A stretch of DNA of 64,000 nt from Cyanobium sp. CZS25K (lineage in GTDB: Bacteria; Cyanobacteriota; Cyanobacteriia; PCC-6307; Cyanobiaceae), in contig JAUCZB010000008.1 in assembly GCA_030373325.1 (NCBI GenBank), positions 1 to 64,000 of the forward strand, given 5' to 3'. Positions 24,339 through 32,970 of this stretch are shown here, piece after piece (position 1 is the first letter of the stretch; each line of letters opens with the position of its first letter). The notes below the pieces were generated by a model, which was given only the letters and a program-made list of their open reading frames with translations, made no database searches and was not told where the DNA came from. The translations under genes were made by a program, and so were the position numbers.

Positions 24339-25420
24339 CGCCAACCAGGAAGCGCAGGGTCTTCCCCTTCACCGCCATCGTGGGTCAGGAGGAGATGAAG
24401 CTGGCGCTGCTGCTCAACGTGATCGATCCCCGCATCGGCGGCGTGATGATCATGGGCGACCGGGGCACGGGCAAGTCCACCACCATCCGGGCCCTGGCCG
24501 ATCTGCTGCCCGCGATCGAGGTGGTGGCGGGGGATCCCTACAACAGCTCACCCAGCGACCCCGACCTGCAGAGCAGCGAGGTGCGCCAGCGGGCTGAGCG
24601 GGGCGAGCAACTGCCCGTGGAGGCCCGCCAGGTGCCGATGGTCGACCTGCCGCTCGGGGCCACCGAAGACCGCCTCTGCGGCACCATCGACATCGAGAAG
24701 GCCCTCAGCGAGGGCGTGCGCGCCTTCGAGCCGGGGCTGCTGGCCAAGGCCAACCGCGGCCTGCTCTACGTCGATGAGGTGAACCTGCTCGACGACCATC
24801 TGGTGGACGTGCTGCTGGATTCGGCCGCGTCGGGCTGGAACACGGTGGAACGGGAGGGGGTCTCGGTGCGGCACCCGGCCCGCTTCGTGCTGATCGGCTC
24901 CGGCAACCCGGAAGAGGGCGAGCTGCGCCCCCAGCTGCTGGATCGCTTCGGCATGAGCGTGGAGGTGCGTACCGTGCGTGATCCTGAGCTGCGGGTGCAG
25001 GTGGTGGATCAGCGCACCGGCTTCGACGCCGACCCCGACAGCTTCAGCGACCGGCTGCAGAGCACCCAGGAGGCCCTGCAGGCCCGGGTGGTGGAGGCCC
25101 AGGAGCGGCTGCCCCAGGTGGCCATCGACGACGACCTGCGCATCCGCATCTCGGCGGTCTGCGGCGAACTGGACGTGGACGGGCTGCGGGGCGACATCGT
25201 CACCAACCGGGCGGCCCGGGCCCTGGCGGCCTTCGAAGGCCATCTGGAGGTGAGCGACGACGATGTGGCCCGCGTGGTGGCCTGCTGTCTGCGCCACCGG
25301 CTGCGCAAGGATCCCCTCGAGCAGATCGATTCCGGCGAGCGGGTGGTGAAGACGTTCTGCAAGGTGTTCGACCGCCCCGCGAGCGACCCATCCGCCTTCC
25401 AGCTGGCCCTGGCGGGGTGA
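24335..25420 (+). CDS. chlI: Magnesium chelatase AAA+ subunit ChlI
   Basis: This 361-residue AAA+ ATPase of magnesium chelatase, with ChlD and ChlH, inserts Mg into protoporphyrin IX at the entry to chlorophyll synthesis. It opens with FPFTAIVGQEEMKLALLLN. Walker A is MGDRGTGKSTTIRAL, Walker B is GLLYVDEVNLLDDHL and sensor 1 is FVLIGSGNPEEGELR. The start is GTG, overlapping the DUF3370 stop. Its stop lies inside the first of four 14-bp tandem repeats leading to ruvC. Confidence 0.97.
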   Translation: MTPTRKRRVFPFTAIVGQEEMKLALLLNVIDPRIGGVMIMGDRGTGKSTTIRALADLLPAIEVVAGDPYNSSPSDPDLQSSEVRQRAERGEQLPVEARQVPMVDLPLGATEDRLCGTIDIEKALSEGVRAFEPGLLAKANRGLLYVDEVNLLDDHLVDVLLDSAASGWNTVEREGVSVRHPARFVLIGSGNPEEGELRPQLLDRFGMSVEVRTVRDPELRVQVVDQRTGFDADPDSFSDRLQSTQEALQARVVEAQERLPQVAIDDDLRIRISAVCGELDVDGLRGDIVTNRAARALAAFEGHLEVSDDDVARVVACCLRHRLRKDPLEQIDSGERVVKTFCKVFDRPASDPSAFQLALAG

Positions 25421-25472
25421 GGAGAGCAGGGTGAGGAGAGCAGGGTGAGGAGAGCAGGGTGAGGAGAGCAGG
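25417..25472 (+). repeat. Four perfect 14-bp tandem repeats spanning the chlI-ruvC junction
   Basis: The unit GTGAGGAGAGCAGG occurs four times without a mismatch, and a partial fifth copy begins ruvC (GTGAGGAT). The first copy includes the chlI stop TGA. Each copy holds an AGGAGA ribosome-binding sequence and a GTG; only the last GTG leads into the open ruvC frame, because the others hit TGA. It is a slippage-prone leader that carries the ruvC translation signal. Confidence 0.95.
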
Positions 25473-25955
25473 GTGAGGATCCTTGGCATCGATCCCGGCC
25501 TGGCGCGCGTCGGCTATGGGGTGATCGATGTGGTCGGCCGCTCCGCCGCCGCCGGAGGCCATCAGCGCCTGCTCGACTGCGGCATGATCCGCACCGAACC
25601 CGGCCGCAGCGACGGGGATCGCATGGTGGAGATCGCCCGCGATCTACGGGTGATCGTGCGCCAGTGGCGGCCCCAGCTGGCGGCGGTGGAGAAATTCTTC
25701 TTCTACCGCTCCAGCACCACGATCGCCGTGGTTCAGGCCCGGGGGGTGGTGATGATGACCCTGGCCCGCTTCGCCATCCCGGTGGTCGAGTACCCACCGA
25801 TGCAGATCAAGCTGGCGCTGGCGGGTTCGGGCCACGCCGAGAAGGATGAGGTGCTGGCGGCGGTGATGCGGGAGCTGGATCTGGAGCACCCCCCCCGCCC
25901 CGACGATGCCGCCGACGCCCTGGCGGTGGCCTTGACGGGGTGGTTTCAGCGGTGA
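25473..25955 (+). CDS. ruvC: Holliday junction endonuclease RuvC
   Basis: This 160-residue resolvase cuts four-way junctions during recombination, with RuvAB. Acidic catalytic residues are in [26 protein letters not shown] and [13 protein letters not shown]. The GTG start directly follows the tandem repeats, whose last copy supplies the Shine-Dalgarno. The stop overlaps the next gene (GTGA). Length is standard. Confidence 0.96.
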   Translation: MRILGIDPGLARVGYGVIDVVGRSAAAGGHQRLLDCGMIRTEPGRSDGDRMVEIARDLRVIVRQWRPQLAAVEKFFFYRSSTTIAVVQARGVVMMTLARFAIPVVEYPPMQIKLALAGSGHAEKDEVLAAVMRELDLEHPPRPDDAADALAVALTGWFQR

Positions 25956-26572
25956 GGGCGCCACCGGAAGACGGGCTCTCCAAGCAGGAGCTGCGCCGCT
26001 TGTTCCGCCGGCGGCGGCGGGAGTGCCTGCCCGGGGCCGCCCAGGGGACCCTGACGACGGCACAACGGCACCTGAGCGCCCTGCTGGCGGCGCGTTCGGG
26101 GCATCTCGGGCTCTACTGGCCCCTGGGCAGCGAGCCCGACCTGCGCCCCCTGGCCCCGGCCTGGGGCGGCCGGCTGGCCCTGCCAGCGGTGGCCAGCACG
26201 GGACTGGTGTACCGGCCGTGGCAGCCGGGGGGTCCCCTGGCCGCTGATGCCTGCGGCATTCCCGCACCCCCTGGGGCGGCACCAGGGCGCCAGGACGGAT
26301 CGGACCTGGCGCCAGGCGCCATGGCCCTGCTTCTGGTGCCGGCCCTGGCGATGGCCCCCTGCGGCCTGCGGCTGGGCTCAGGTGGGGGCTGGTACGACCG
26401 CCTGCGATCCGATCCGCTCTGGGCCGCGGTGCCCGCGTTGGCGGTGCTGCCCGCCGCCTGCGTCACCGCGAGCCTGCCGCGGGATCCCTGGGACATCCCC
26501 TTCGACGGCTGGATCGATGAACGGGACTGCCATCTCACCGAAGCGGGGCGGCGGAAGATTGCAAGCTCTTAA
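25952..26572 (+). CDS. 5-formyltetrahydrofolate cyclo-ligase
   Basis: This 206-residue enzyme (5,10-methenyl-THF synthetase) recycles 5-formyl-THF. The N-terminal [19 protein letters not shown] is the substrate-binding basic helix. [16 protein letters not shown] and the ATP-binding [15 protein letters not shown] (GxGxGxYDR) are diagnostic. The GTG at 25952 gives the standard GTGA overlap with ruvC; the track GTG at 25940 would add four residues. The gene sits in the same run as chlI and ruvC. Confidence 0.88.
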   Translation: MRAPPEDGLSKQELRRLFRRRRRECLPGAAQGTLTTAQRHLSALLAARSGHLGLYWPLGSEPDLRPLAPAWGGRLALPAVASTGLVYRPWQPGGPLAADACGIPAPPGAAPGRQDGSDLAPGAMALLLVPALAMAPCGLRLGSGGGWYDRLRSDPLWAAVPALAVLPAACVTASLPRDPWDIPFDGWIDERDCHLTEAGRRKIASS

Positions 26573-26632
26573 CGATGGCGCTGCCATCGGGCCATTCCCC
26601 CGTTCGTTTGCCAGGATCGGCGCAGTGCATCC

Positions 26633-26818
26633 GTGCCGTCCTTGGATTCGATCCTCTCGTCGCTCCAGAACCGTCCCCTGACGGCCGCCGAGAGGGTGAT
26701 GACCTCCGAATTTCAGACCCGTGGCGCCTCCAGCGACGCCCTCTCGATGATGGTCAGCTCGGTCGCCAGGATGGTGCAGGCGGGCAAAAGCAGCGATAGT
26801 CGGTGGAAATCCAACTGA
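26633..26818 (+). CDS. Small hypothetical protein
   Basis: This 61-residue frame starts with GTG (MPSLDSILSSLQNRPLTAAE) and has a Ser-rich helical composition, no membrane segment and no cysteine. Codon bias agrees with neighbours, and it fits neatly between the cyclo-ligase and the signal-peptide protein seven bases downstream. Unrecognised; probably a small conserved picocyanobacterial protein. Confidence 0.45.
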   Translation: MPSLDSILSSLQNRPLTAAERVMTSEFQTRGASSDALSMMVSSVARMVQAGKSSDSRWKSN

Positions 26819-26825
26819 TTCGCGG

Positions 26826-27332
26826 ATGAAGCCAATCCTTCTGTCCAGGCTGATTCTGGCGGGGGTCCTGATGGCCCCCCTGCAGGTCAGGGCCCACGGC
26901 ATCGAGAGCAGCCTGGAACGGCTGAGCAGCCTGAACGACGCCCTGAATCGCCCCGAGGCGACCCCCACCGCCCAGACCCTGCGCCTAGAAAGTCAGTTTT
27001 CCAGCGGCCTGCCGGCCCGTGATGCCGCCGTCCGCATCGTCCCCCCTGACGGGGGCACGCCGATCGAACTGGGTCACACCGATGCCAACGGAACGATCGT
27101 CTTCAGCCTGCCGTCCCAGGCCACCCCTCAGTGGGAGGTCCAGGTGGATGCGGGGCCCGGCCATCGCGATTACCTCGAACTGCCGGAGCCAACGGCAAAC
27201 CCTTCGGTGCCCGCACGGGTGAGCCGATCCCATTCCTACCCTCGGATCGAGGGATGGGCCTACCTGCCCCCCCTCGGCGTGCTCGCCGTGGCCGGACTGG
27301 CCGGGATGCTGAGGCCCCGCCGTCCGTCCTAG
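26826..27332 (+). CDS. Secreted/membrane hypothetical protein with N-terminal His after cleavage
   Basis: This 168-residue protein has a signal peptide (LILAGVLMAPLQVRA) predicted to release a mature chain beginning HGIESSLERL. A beta-sandwich-like domain follows (DAAVRIVPPDGGTPIELGHTDANGTIVFSLP), then one C-terminal helix (YLPPLGVLAVAGLAGML). An amino-terminal His, a DANGTIVFS strand and a C-terminal anchor recall small periplasmic nickel/cobalt-uptake components (NikM/NikL-like), but the match is only by layout. It precedes sufE. Confidence 0.55.
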   Translation: MKPILLSRLILAGVLMAPLQVRAHGIESSLERLSSLNDALNRPEATPTAQTLRLESQFSSGLPARDAAVRIVPPDGGTPIELGHTDANGTIVFSLPSQATPQWEVQVDAGPGHRDYLELPEPTANPSVPARVSRSHSYPRIEGWAYLPPLGVLAVAGLAGMLRPRRPS

Positions 27333-27349
27333 TCTCCTCCTTGTCGTCC

Positions 27350-27769
27350 ATGGCCACCGGCAGTCCCGCTCTTGACCGGATCGTGGAACGCCTGGGAAGC
27401 ACCAGCGATCCCCGGCGCCGCTACGAATACGTTCTGTGGCTGGCGAAGAAGCTGGAACCCTTCCCCGATGAGCTGCGCCAGGACGCCTTCAAGGTCAAAG
27501 GGTGCGTCTCCCAGGTGTACGTGGTGGGCAGCCTGGAGCAGGGAAAGCTCCACTGGCGGGGCGATTCCGATGCCCAGATCACCAAGGGGCTGCTGGCCCT
27601 GCTGATCGAGGGGCTGGAAGGCATGACCCCCGGGCAGGCCGCGGGTCTGGATCCCTCCTTCATCGCCGCGACGGGCCTGCAGGCGAGCCTGACGCCCTCG
27701 CGGGCCAACGGTTTCCTGAACATCCTGCGCATGATGCAGGCCCAGGCCAGGCAGCTGGAAACCGATTGA
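27350..27769 (+). CDS. sufE: SufE-like sulfur acceptor protein
   Basis: This 139-residue partner of SufS cysteine desulfurase accepts persulfide sulfur for Fe-S cluster assembly. The reactive Cys is in FKVKGCVSQVYVVG, and the helical pattern RRYEYVLWLAKKLEPFPDEL is typical. The start at MATGSPALDRIVERLG follows 17 bp after the previous stop; the longer track frame is a read-in. Iron-sulfur supply fits the PSI and b6f genes elsewhere in the window. Confidence 0.93.
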   Translation: MATGSPALDRIVERLGSTSDPRRRYEYVLWLAKKLEPFPDELRQDAFKVKGCVSQVYVVGSLEQGKLHWRGDSDAQITKGLLALLIEGLEGMTPGQAAGLDPSFIAATGLQASLTPSRANGFLNILRMMQAQARQLETD

Positions 27770-27802
27770 TTTCTAGGATGGTGGTTTGTGGGGTTGCAGC
27801 CC

Positions 27803-29119
27803 ATGGCCATCGGCATCGGCTTGCTCGGGCTGGGCACGGTGGGGAGCGGTGTGGCGGCGATCCTGGCCAGTCCCCAGGGCCGGCATCCGCTGGTCGGGGA
27901 GCTGGTGCTCGAAAGGGTGGCGGTGCGCGACCTCCAACGCCCCCGCCCGCTGTCTCTGCCGCCGGAGCGGCTCACCACCGACCCTGAAGCGGTCATCGAT
28001 GATCCGAAGGTGGACATCGTCGTGGAGGTGATGGGGGGGCTGGAGCCCGCCCGCAGCCTGATCCTGCGGGCCATCGCCGCTGGCAAACCCGTGGTCACGG
28101 CCAACAAGGCGGTGATCGCCCGCTACGGCCAGGAGATCGCCGCCGCCGCGGCCCAGCAGGGCGTCTACGTGCTGATCGAGGCCGCCGTGGGCGGCGGCAT
28201 CCCGATCATCGAACCGATCAAGCAGTCCCTCGGCGGCAACCGCATCCGACGGGTCAGCGGCATCATCAACGGCACCACCAACTACATCCTCAGCCGCATG
28301 GCCGACGAGGGGGCCGCCTATGGCGAGGTGCTGGCCGACGCCCAGCGGCTGGGCTATGCCGAAGCCGATCCCGCCGCGGATGTGCAGGGGGGAGACGCGG
28401 CCGACAAGATCGCGATCCTGGCGGGCCTGGCCTACGGGGGGCCGGTGGCGCGTGCCGGGATCGCCACCGAAGGGATCGACCGGCTCGACGCCCGCGACGT
28501 GGCCTATGCGGCCCAGCTTGGCTTCGTGGTGAAGCTGCTGGCGGTGGCGGAACGGATGGAGGACGAAGCCCATGACGGGCCGGCGGGCGGCGTGGAGCTC
28601 GACGTGCGCGTCCATCCCACCCTGCTGCCGAAGCACCATCCCCTGGCGGGGGTCCATGGCGTCAACAACGCGATCCTGGTGGAAGGCGATCCGGTGGGGC
28701 AGGTGATGTTCTTCGGGCCCGGTGCCGGGGCCGGTCCCACCGCCTCGGCGGTGGTGGCCGACATCCTCAACATCGCCGGGATCCGCCAGGTGGGCGGACC
28801 GCAGGCCGGCCTCGATCCCCTGCTGGCCGCCAGCAGCTGGCGCCACTGCACCCTCGTCGACGGGTCCCTCAGTCGTCACCGCAACTACGTGCGGCTGCGC
28901 ACCCGCGACGAGGCCGGCGTGATCGGCCGCATCGGCACCTGCTTCGGCGCGGCCGAGGTGTCGATCCAGTCGATCGTGCAGCTGGATGCCAGTGCGGGGG
29001 AGGCGGAGATCGTCGTGATCACCCACGAGGTGAGGGAGGACCGGTTCCGTGAGGCCCTGACCGCGATTGAGGCCCTGGAAGGCGTGGAGAGCGTCGCCGC
29101 CTGCCTGCGCACCCTCTGA
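27803..29119 (+). CDS. hom: Homoserine dehydrogenase
   Basis: This 438-residue NAD(P)-dependent enzyme converts aspartate semialdehyde to homoserine in the Thr/Met branch. The N-terminal Rossmann motif is IGIGLLGLGTVGSGVAAIL. The catalytic domain has EAAVGGGIPIIEPIKQSLGG and GIINGTTNYILSRM. A C-terminal ACT domain (VRLRTRDEAGVIGRIGTCFG) probably mediates threonine feedback. I use the ATG at 27803; the track GTG adds five residues. An 80-codon open frame continues past its stop but has no clear function. Confidence 0.95.
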   Translation: MAIGIGLLGLGTVGSGVAAILASPQGRHPLVGELVLERVAVRDLQRPRPLSLPPERLTTDPEAVIDDPKVDIVVEVMGGLEPARSLILRAIAAGKPVVTANKAVIARYGQEIAAAAAQQGVYVLIEAAVGGGIPIIEPIKQSLGGNRIRRVSGIINGTTNYILSRMADEGAAYGEVLADAQRLGYAEADPAADVQGGDAADKIAILAGLAYGGPVARAGIATEGIDRLDARDVAYAAQLGFVVKLLAVAERMEDEAHDGPAGGVELDVRVHPTLLPKHHPLAGVHGVNNAILVEGDPVGQVMFFGPGAGAGPTASAVVADILNIAGIRQVGGPQAGLDPLLAASSWRHCTLVDGSLSRHRNYVRLRTRDEAGVIGRIGTCFGAAEVSIQSIVQLDASAGEAEIVVITHEVREDRFREALTAIEALEGVESVAACLRTL

Positions 29120-29462
29120 GCCGGCTGCAACGCCAGCCGGGAGCAGCCGGGCGGTTTCGAAGTCATCTTCACGGACTCCTGGCGGCTCTTCCGAACCGGG
29201 ATCCCGTCGGCAGGCTCGGCCGCGATGGGGAGACCGGCCCCCGCCGAAGGGTCGCCGCCCGTCGCGGACGATCCAGGAATCTCGCCGCCGCTGCTGGGCA
29301 CCGCAGGGGCCGGGGTGCTGGCGAACTGGCAGCTGGACAGGACCAAGGGAGGGAAAAGATGACCGGAAGGGCGAAAACGCCGCCGCCCTCCTGACGACGC
29401 CTCCGGGTCCCCCGATGGTCTGGGCCGCTGGTCAGCCTTCACCACCCTTTCCAGCGCAGACC
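29120..29462. other. Gene-free stretch after hom
   Basis: No convincing gene is present. The hom frame continues open for 80 codons after its TGA (to a TGA at 29360-29362), with residues such as FEVIFTDSWRLFRTGIPSAG that look like decayed coding sequence, but there is no proper start. Base composition stays GC-rich. It borders a frameshifted pseudogene, so the whole 29.1-30.2 kb segment appears degenerate. Confidence 0.5.
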
Positions 29463-30239
29463 ATGGATGCCTGACTAAGCCGCCAGTCGCGAGGAGTTCA
29501 ACGCCAGCTTCAGCCGCCTGTTCGCCTGGAGCGGTGGCGGCCTGCTGCTGGTGTTTCTGGCCTTCGTTCTGGTCGATTCCCTGCCCCTTCAGCTGCTCAA
29601 TCCGGCCTGGCAACTGCGGTTCACGAACCGCATGATCAACACCCCCCTCCAGGCCCTGCTGGGTTTTCTGCTGCTGCACCTGGCGCTCTACATCGAGCCC
29701 GCCAACGGCTTCCTGCGGGCGCAGCTGGTCACCGCCTGCCAGTGGGCCATCTTTATGGTGTTCGCCTTCCTGCTGCTGGTGCCGCTGCAGGGTGTGGCCA
29801 CCTTTCGTGTCCTGTCCCAGGCGCAGGGCACCCAGGCGGCCCAGCGCAACGTGCTCGGCGACCGGGTGAGGATGACCCGCCATTCCATCGAAGCGGCCAC
29901 CAGCCCGGAAGACCTGCAGGCCCGGTTCTCCCGCCTCCAGGCCCTCCGCCCCCAGCCGCCCTCAGCCTGCCCCTGGGCGAACTGAAGCGCAACCTGCTCG
30001 ATGAACTGCAGAAAACGGAGAGCCGCGCCTCCAACCGGATCAGCGGGCCCGCCCCCACCGACGTCTGGGTCCTCGGTCAGGGCGTGGTCAGGGTCTGCAT
30101 CGCATCGCTGGGTTTCGCCGTGGCCTTCGCCGCCGGAGCGCAGCGGCCGGCTGCGCCCCTCACCCTTCTGCAGCAACTGGCCAAACGGATGGAGATCCAG
30201 CTCGGACGGCGCCCGAAGTCCAGCCGACGCGCCCCCTGA
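29463..30239 (+). pseudogene. Frameshifted HpsJ-like membrane protein
   Basis: Two overlapping frames together make one HpsJ-like protein. Frame A (track 29551..29985) carries membrane helices LLLVFLAFVLVDSLPLQLL, ALLGFLLLHLALYIEP and FMVFAFLLLVPLQGVATF, then a helical part up to about 29960. Frame B (track 29742..30239) continues with LPLGELKRNLLDELQKTESR and a last helix VVRVCIASLGFAVAFAAGA. One base lost around 29945-29965 would join them. The upstream frame has no usable start: an ATG at 29463 runs MDA then stops, while the open frame resumes with ASREEFNASFSRLFAW. HpsJ-like proteins occur with exopolysaccharide or exosortase genes; none is nearby. Confidence 0.6.
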
Positions 30240-30300
30240 GCTCCGCCACCGAGGAGGCGCCGACGTGCCGCTTGAATGGGCTCCACCGGATCGCAAGGTC

Positions 30301-31926
30301 TTGCCGACGGCCAGGGGGAGAAGACAACGCAGGCCGGCCGCGCCCATGGCCACCCTGGCCACTCTGCTGCTGGCGCTGCCGCTGCTGGCGGGCTGTCAGC
30401 CGTCCGGGCCCCGCCGGTCCCTGGTGGTGGCGAGCAAGAGCCGCATCGATTCCCTCGATCCGGTGCAGGCCTCCCGCATCGGCGTGATGCAGGTGCTCAG
30501 CGGCCTGGGGGACCCCCTGTATGCCATCGACAGCAACGGCCGCCTCGAACCTCGGCTGGCCACCGCCCTGCCGCTGCTGAGCAGCGATGGACGGCGGGCC
30601 CGCATTCCCCTGCGCCGGGGGGTGCTCTTTCACGACGGCACCCGCTTCGATGCCGCCGCCATGGCGTTCTCGCTGCGCCGCTTCATGGCGATCGGCACCC
30701 TGGGCTATCAGCTGAGCGGTCGGGTCGAGGCGGTGAGGGTCACCGCTCCCTATGAGATCGAGCTGGTTCTGAAGCGCCCCTTCAGCCCGCTGCCGCGGCT
30801 GCTCAGCGCCATCTTCCTCACCCCGGTCTCCCCCACGGCCTACCGGCTGCACCGGGACAAGCCCCTGCACGATCGCTTCGTGGGCACCGGCCCCTACAGC
30901 CTGGCCTTCTTCGGTGGCCAGCAGCAGCGGCTCAAACCCTGGGAGCGCTACTGGGGCCGACGGCCGGACAACGCGGGCATCGACCTGGTCACCCTGAGCA
31001 ACTCCACCGCCCTGTTCGGTGCCCTGCGCAGCGGCGAAATCGACCTGCTGCTCAACAGCGGCCTGGAGATCGACCATCAGCAGGCCCTGCATCGGGAAGC
31101 CGCGGCCGGCTGGCTGCGGGAAGCGGTCGGTCCCTCCCAGGAGATTGCGCTGGTGTCCCTGCTGAGCGACCAGCCTCCGCTGAACCGACCGGGCCTGCGT
31201 CAGGCCGTGGCCCGCAGTCTGGACCGGGCCACCATCGCCCAGCGGGTGACCCTGGGACTGCGTTCCCCCCAGCGGCAGCTGATCCCTCCCGATCTGCCGG
31301 GCTCCGATCCCACCGCCTGGCCCGCCTACGACCCGGCCGGGGCGCGTGCCCTTTACCGCCAGGCCGGTTATTGCAGGGGCCGGGTGCTCACCCTGCCGCT
31401 CACCTATCGCTCCGACATCCCCACCGACCGTCTGTTTGCCCTCACCTGGCAGGCCCAGCTGCGCCGTGACCTGGGCGATTGCGTGACCCTGGAGGTGAGC
31501 GGCATGGAGTCCACCACCGCCTACTCCCAGCTCGACAAAGGCGCCCTGACGATGCTCTTCTACGACTGGATCGGCGACTATCCCGATGCGGAGAACTTCC
31601 TGATGCCGCTGCTCTCCTGCAGCAAGGCCGAGGGGAACCGGTGCCTGGAGGGCAACAGCGTGCTGGGAGGCAGCTTCTGGACGGCGCCGGGACTGGAGGC
31701 CGAACTGCAGCGCAGCAGCCAGCTGGATGGCCCCGAGCGGACCGCCCTGCTGGTCGCCATCCAGCGCCGCGTCGCCGCGGCCAACCCCTACCTGCCGGTG
31801 TGGCTGAGTGCCCCGGCGGCCTGGGGGGGACTGGGCCTCAGCCGGCCCCGTTTCGACGGCTCCGGCCGGGTGATCCTGGGCGAACTGCGCCGTCTGCCCG
31901 GCACCGTCGGGGCCCGGCAGCCATGA
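30301..31926 (+). CDS. ABC transporter substrate-binding lipoprotein (family 5, peptide/nickel type)
   Basis: This protein of about 541 residues belongs to SBP family 5 (DppA/OppA). It is a lipoprotein: LATLLLALPLLAGCQPSG contains the lipobox LAGC. The TTG at 30301 gives an Arg-rich n-region (MPTARGRRQRRPAAP) before the hydrophobic core; the ATG at 30346 would leave no positive charge, so TTG is preferred. Family motifs are RIDSLDPVQASRIGVMQVLS, LRRGVLFHDGTRFDAAAM and RFVGTGPYSLAFF. ATGA overlaps the permease gene. The ligand is unknown. Confidence 0.88.
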   Translation: MPTARGRRQRRPAAPMATLATLLLALPLLAGCQPSGPRRSLVVASKSRIDSLDPVQASRIGVMQVLSGLGDPLYAIDSNGRLEPRLATALPLLSSDGRRARIPLRRGVLFHDGTRFDAAAMAFSLRRFMAIGTLGYQLSGRVEAVRVTAPYEIELVLKRPFSPLPRLLSAIFLTPVSPTAYRLHRDKPLHDRFVGTGPYSLAFFGGQQQRLKPWERYWGRRPDNAGIDLVTLSNSTALFGALRSGEIDLLLNSGLEIDHQQALHREAAAGWLREAVGPSQEIALVSLLSDQPPLNRPGLRQAVARSLDRATIAQRVTLGLRSPQRQLIPPDLPGSDPTAWPAYDPAGARALYRQAGYCRGRVLTLPLTYRSDIPTDRLFALTWQAQLRRDLGDCVTLEVSGMESTTAYSQLDKGALTMLFYDWIGDYPDAENFLMPLLSCSKAEGNRCLEGNSVLGGSFWTAPGLEAELQRSSQLDGPERTALLVAIQRRVAAANPYLPVWLSAPAAWGGLGLSRPRFDGSGRVILGELRRLPGTVGARQP

Positions 31927-32942
31927 GCCGGCGTTCCGACCTGGCGCGCTACCTTGCCTCCCGGCTGGCCCTGGCGCCGCTGATGCTCTGGCTGATCGCC
32001 ACGCTGGTGTTCCTGCTGCTGCGGGTGGCCCCCGGCGATCCGATCGACGCCCTGCTCGGCACCCGTGCCCCGGAGTCGGCCCGCGCCGCCCTGCGGGCCC
32101 AGCTTGGCCTGGATCGCCCCCTGGGCGAGCAGTACGGGCACTTCCTGGGGCATCTGCTGCAGGGCGATCTGGGTCAATCGCTCACCAACGGCGAACCGGT
32201 GACCCGCATCATCCAGACCAGCCTGCCGGCCAGCCTGGAGCTCGGCGTGGTGGCGCTGCTGCTGGCCGCCATCGTGGGGCTGGCGGTGGGGTTCAGCGGC
32301 ATCGCCCGCCCTGAGGGACGCCTCGATCTGGCCGGCCGGCTCTACGGCATCAGCACCTACGCCCTGCCCCCCTTCTGGGCGGCGATGGTGGTCCAGCTGG
32401 TCTTCGCCGTGTGGCTGGGCTGGCTGCCGGTGGGGGGGCGCTTCCCCGCCACCCTGGCGCCGCCGCAGGGTTCGGGATTCTATCTGCTCGACAGCCTCAG
32501 GGCCGGCGACTGGCAGCAGCTGGTCGGCAGCCTGCGCCACCTCGTGCTGCCGGCCGCCACCCTGGGTGTGCTGCTGAGCGGCATCTTCACCAATGCCCTG
32601 CGGCTCAACCTGCGCCGTGCCCTCGGCTCCGACTACGTGGAGGCCGCCCGCAGCCGGGGCCTGAGCGAACGGCGGGTGGTGCTGCACCACGCCCTCCCCA
32701 ATGCCCTGCTGCCCGTGCTCACGATCACCGGCATCACGGTGGCCTCCCTGATCGGCGGTGCCCTGCTGATCGAGGTCACCTTCTCCTGGCCCGGCATCGC
32801 CTTCCGCCTGCAGGAAGCGATCGCCCAGCGCGACTACCCCCTGGTGCAGGGCATCGTGGTGGTGGTGGCGGCCCTGGTGGTGCTGGTGACCGTGCTGGTG
32901 GACCTGGTGGTGGCCCTGCTGGATCCACGCATCCGCTTCTGA
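31923..32942 (+). CDS. ABC transporter permease, DppB/OppB type
   Basis: This 339-residue inner-membrane permease has the N-terminal LALAPLMLWLIATLVFLLLR and DppB loop GDPIDALLGTRAPES. Six hydrophobic helices are apparent. The ATPase-contact EAA loop is YVEAARSRGLSERRVVLHHALPNALLP. It overlaps the substrate-binding gene by 4 bp. A second permease (DppC) and ATPases (DppD/F) are not adjacent; the next gene is on the opposite strand, so the transporter must be completed from elsewhere. Confidence 0.92.
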   Translation: MSRRSDLARYLASRLALAPLMLWLIATLVFLLLRVAPGDPIDALLGTRAPESARAALRAQLGLDRPLGEQYGHFLGHLLQGDLGQSLTNGEPVTRIIQTSLPASLELGVVALLLAAIVGLAVGFSGIARPEGRLDLAGRLYGISTYALPPFWAAMVVQLVFAVWLGWLPVGGRFPATLAPPQGSGFYLLDSLRAGDWQQLVGSLRHLVLPAATLGVLLSGIFTNALRLNLRRALGSDYVEAARSRGLSERRVVLHHALPNALLPVLTITGITVASLIGGALLIEVTFSWPGIAFRLQEAIAQRDYPLVQGIVVVVAALVVLVTVLVDLVVALLDPRIRF

Positions 32943-32970
32943 GTTCGGGGCTCCGAGCCAGGCAGGCCGT

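Noticed and set aside
25417-25472. Tandem repeats considered as a CRISPR array
   Set aside because: Units are contiguous with no spacers, 14 bp is too short, and no cas genes are present.
29067-29474. 135-codon plus ORF after hom
   Set aside because: Overlaps the hom C-terminus in a different frame; Arg/Pro/Gly-rich with no recognisable feature.
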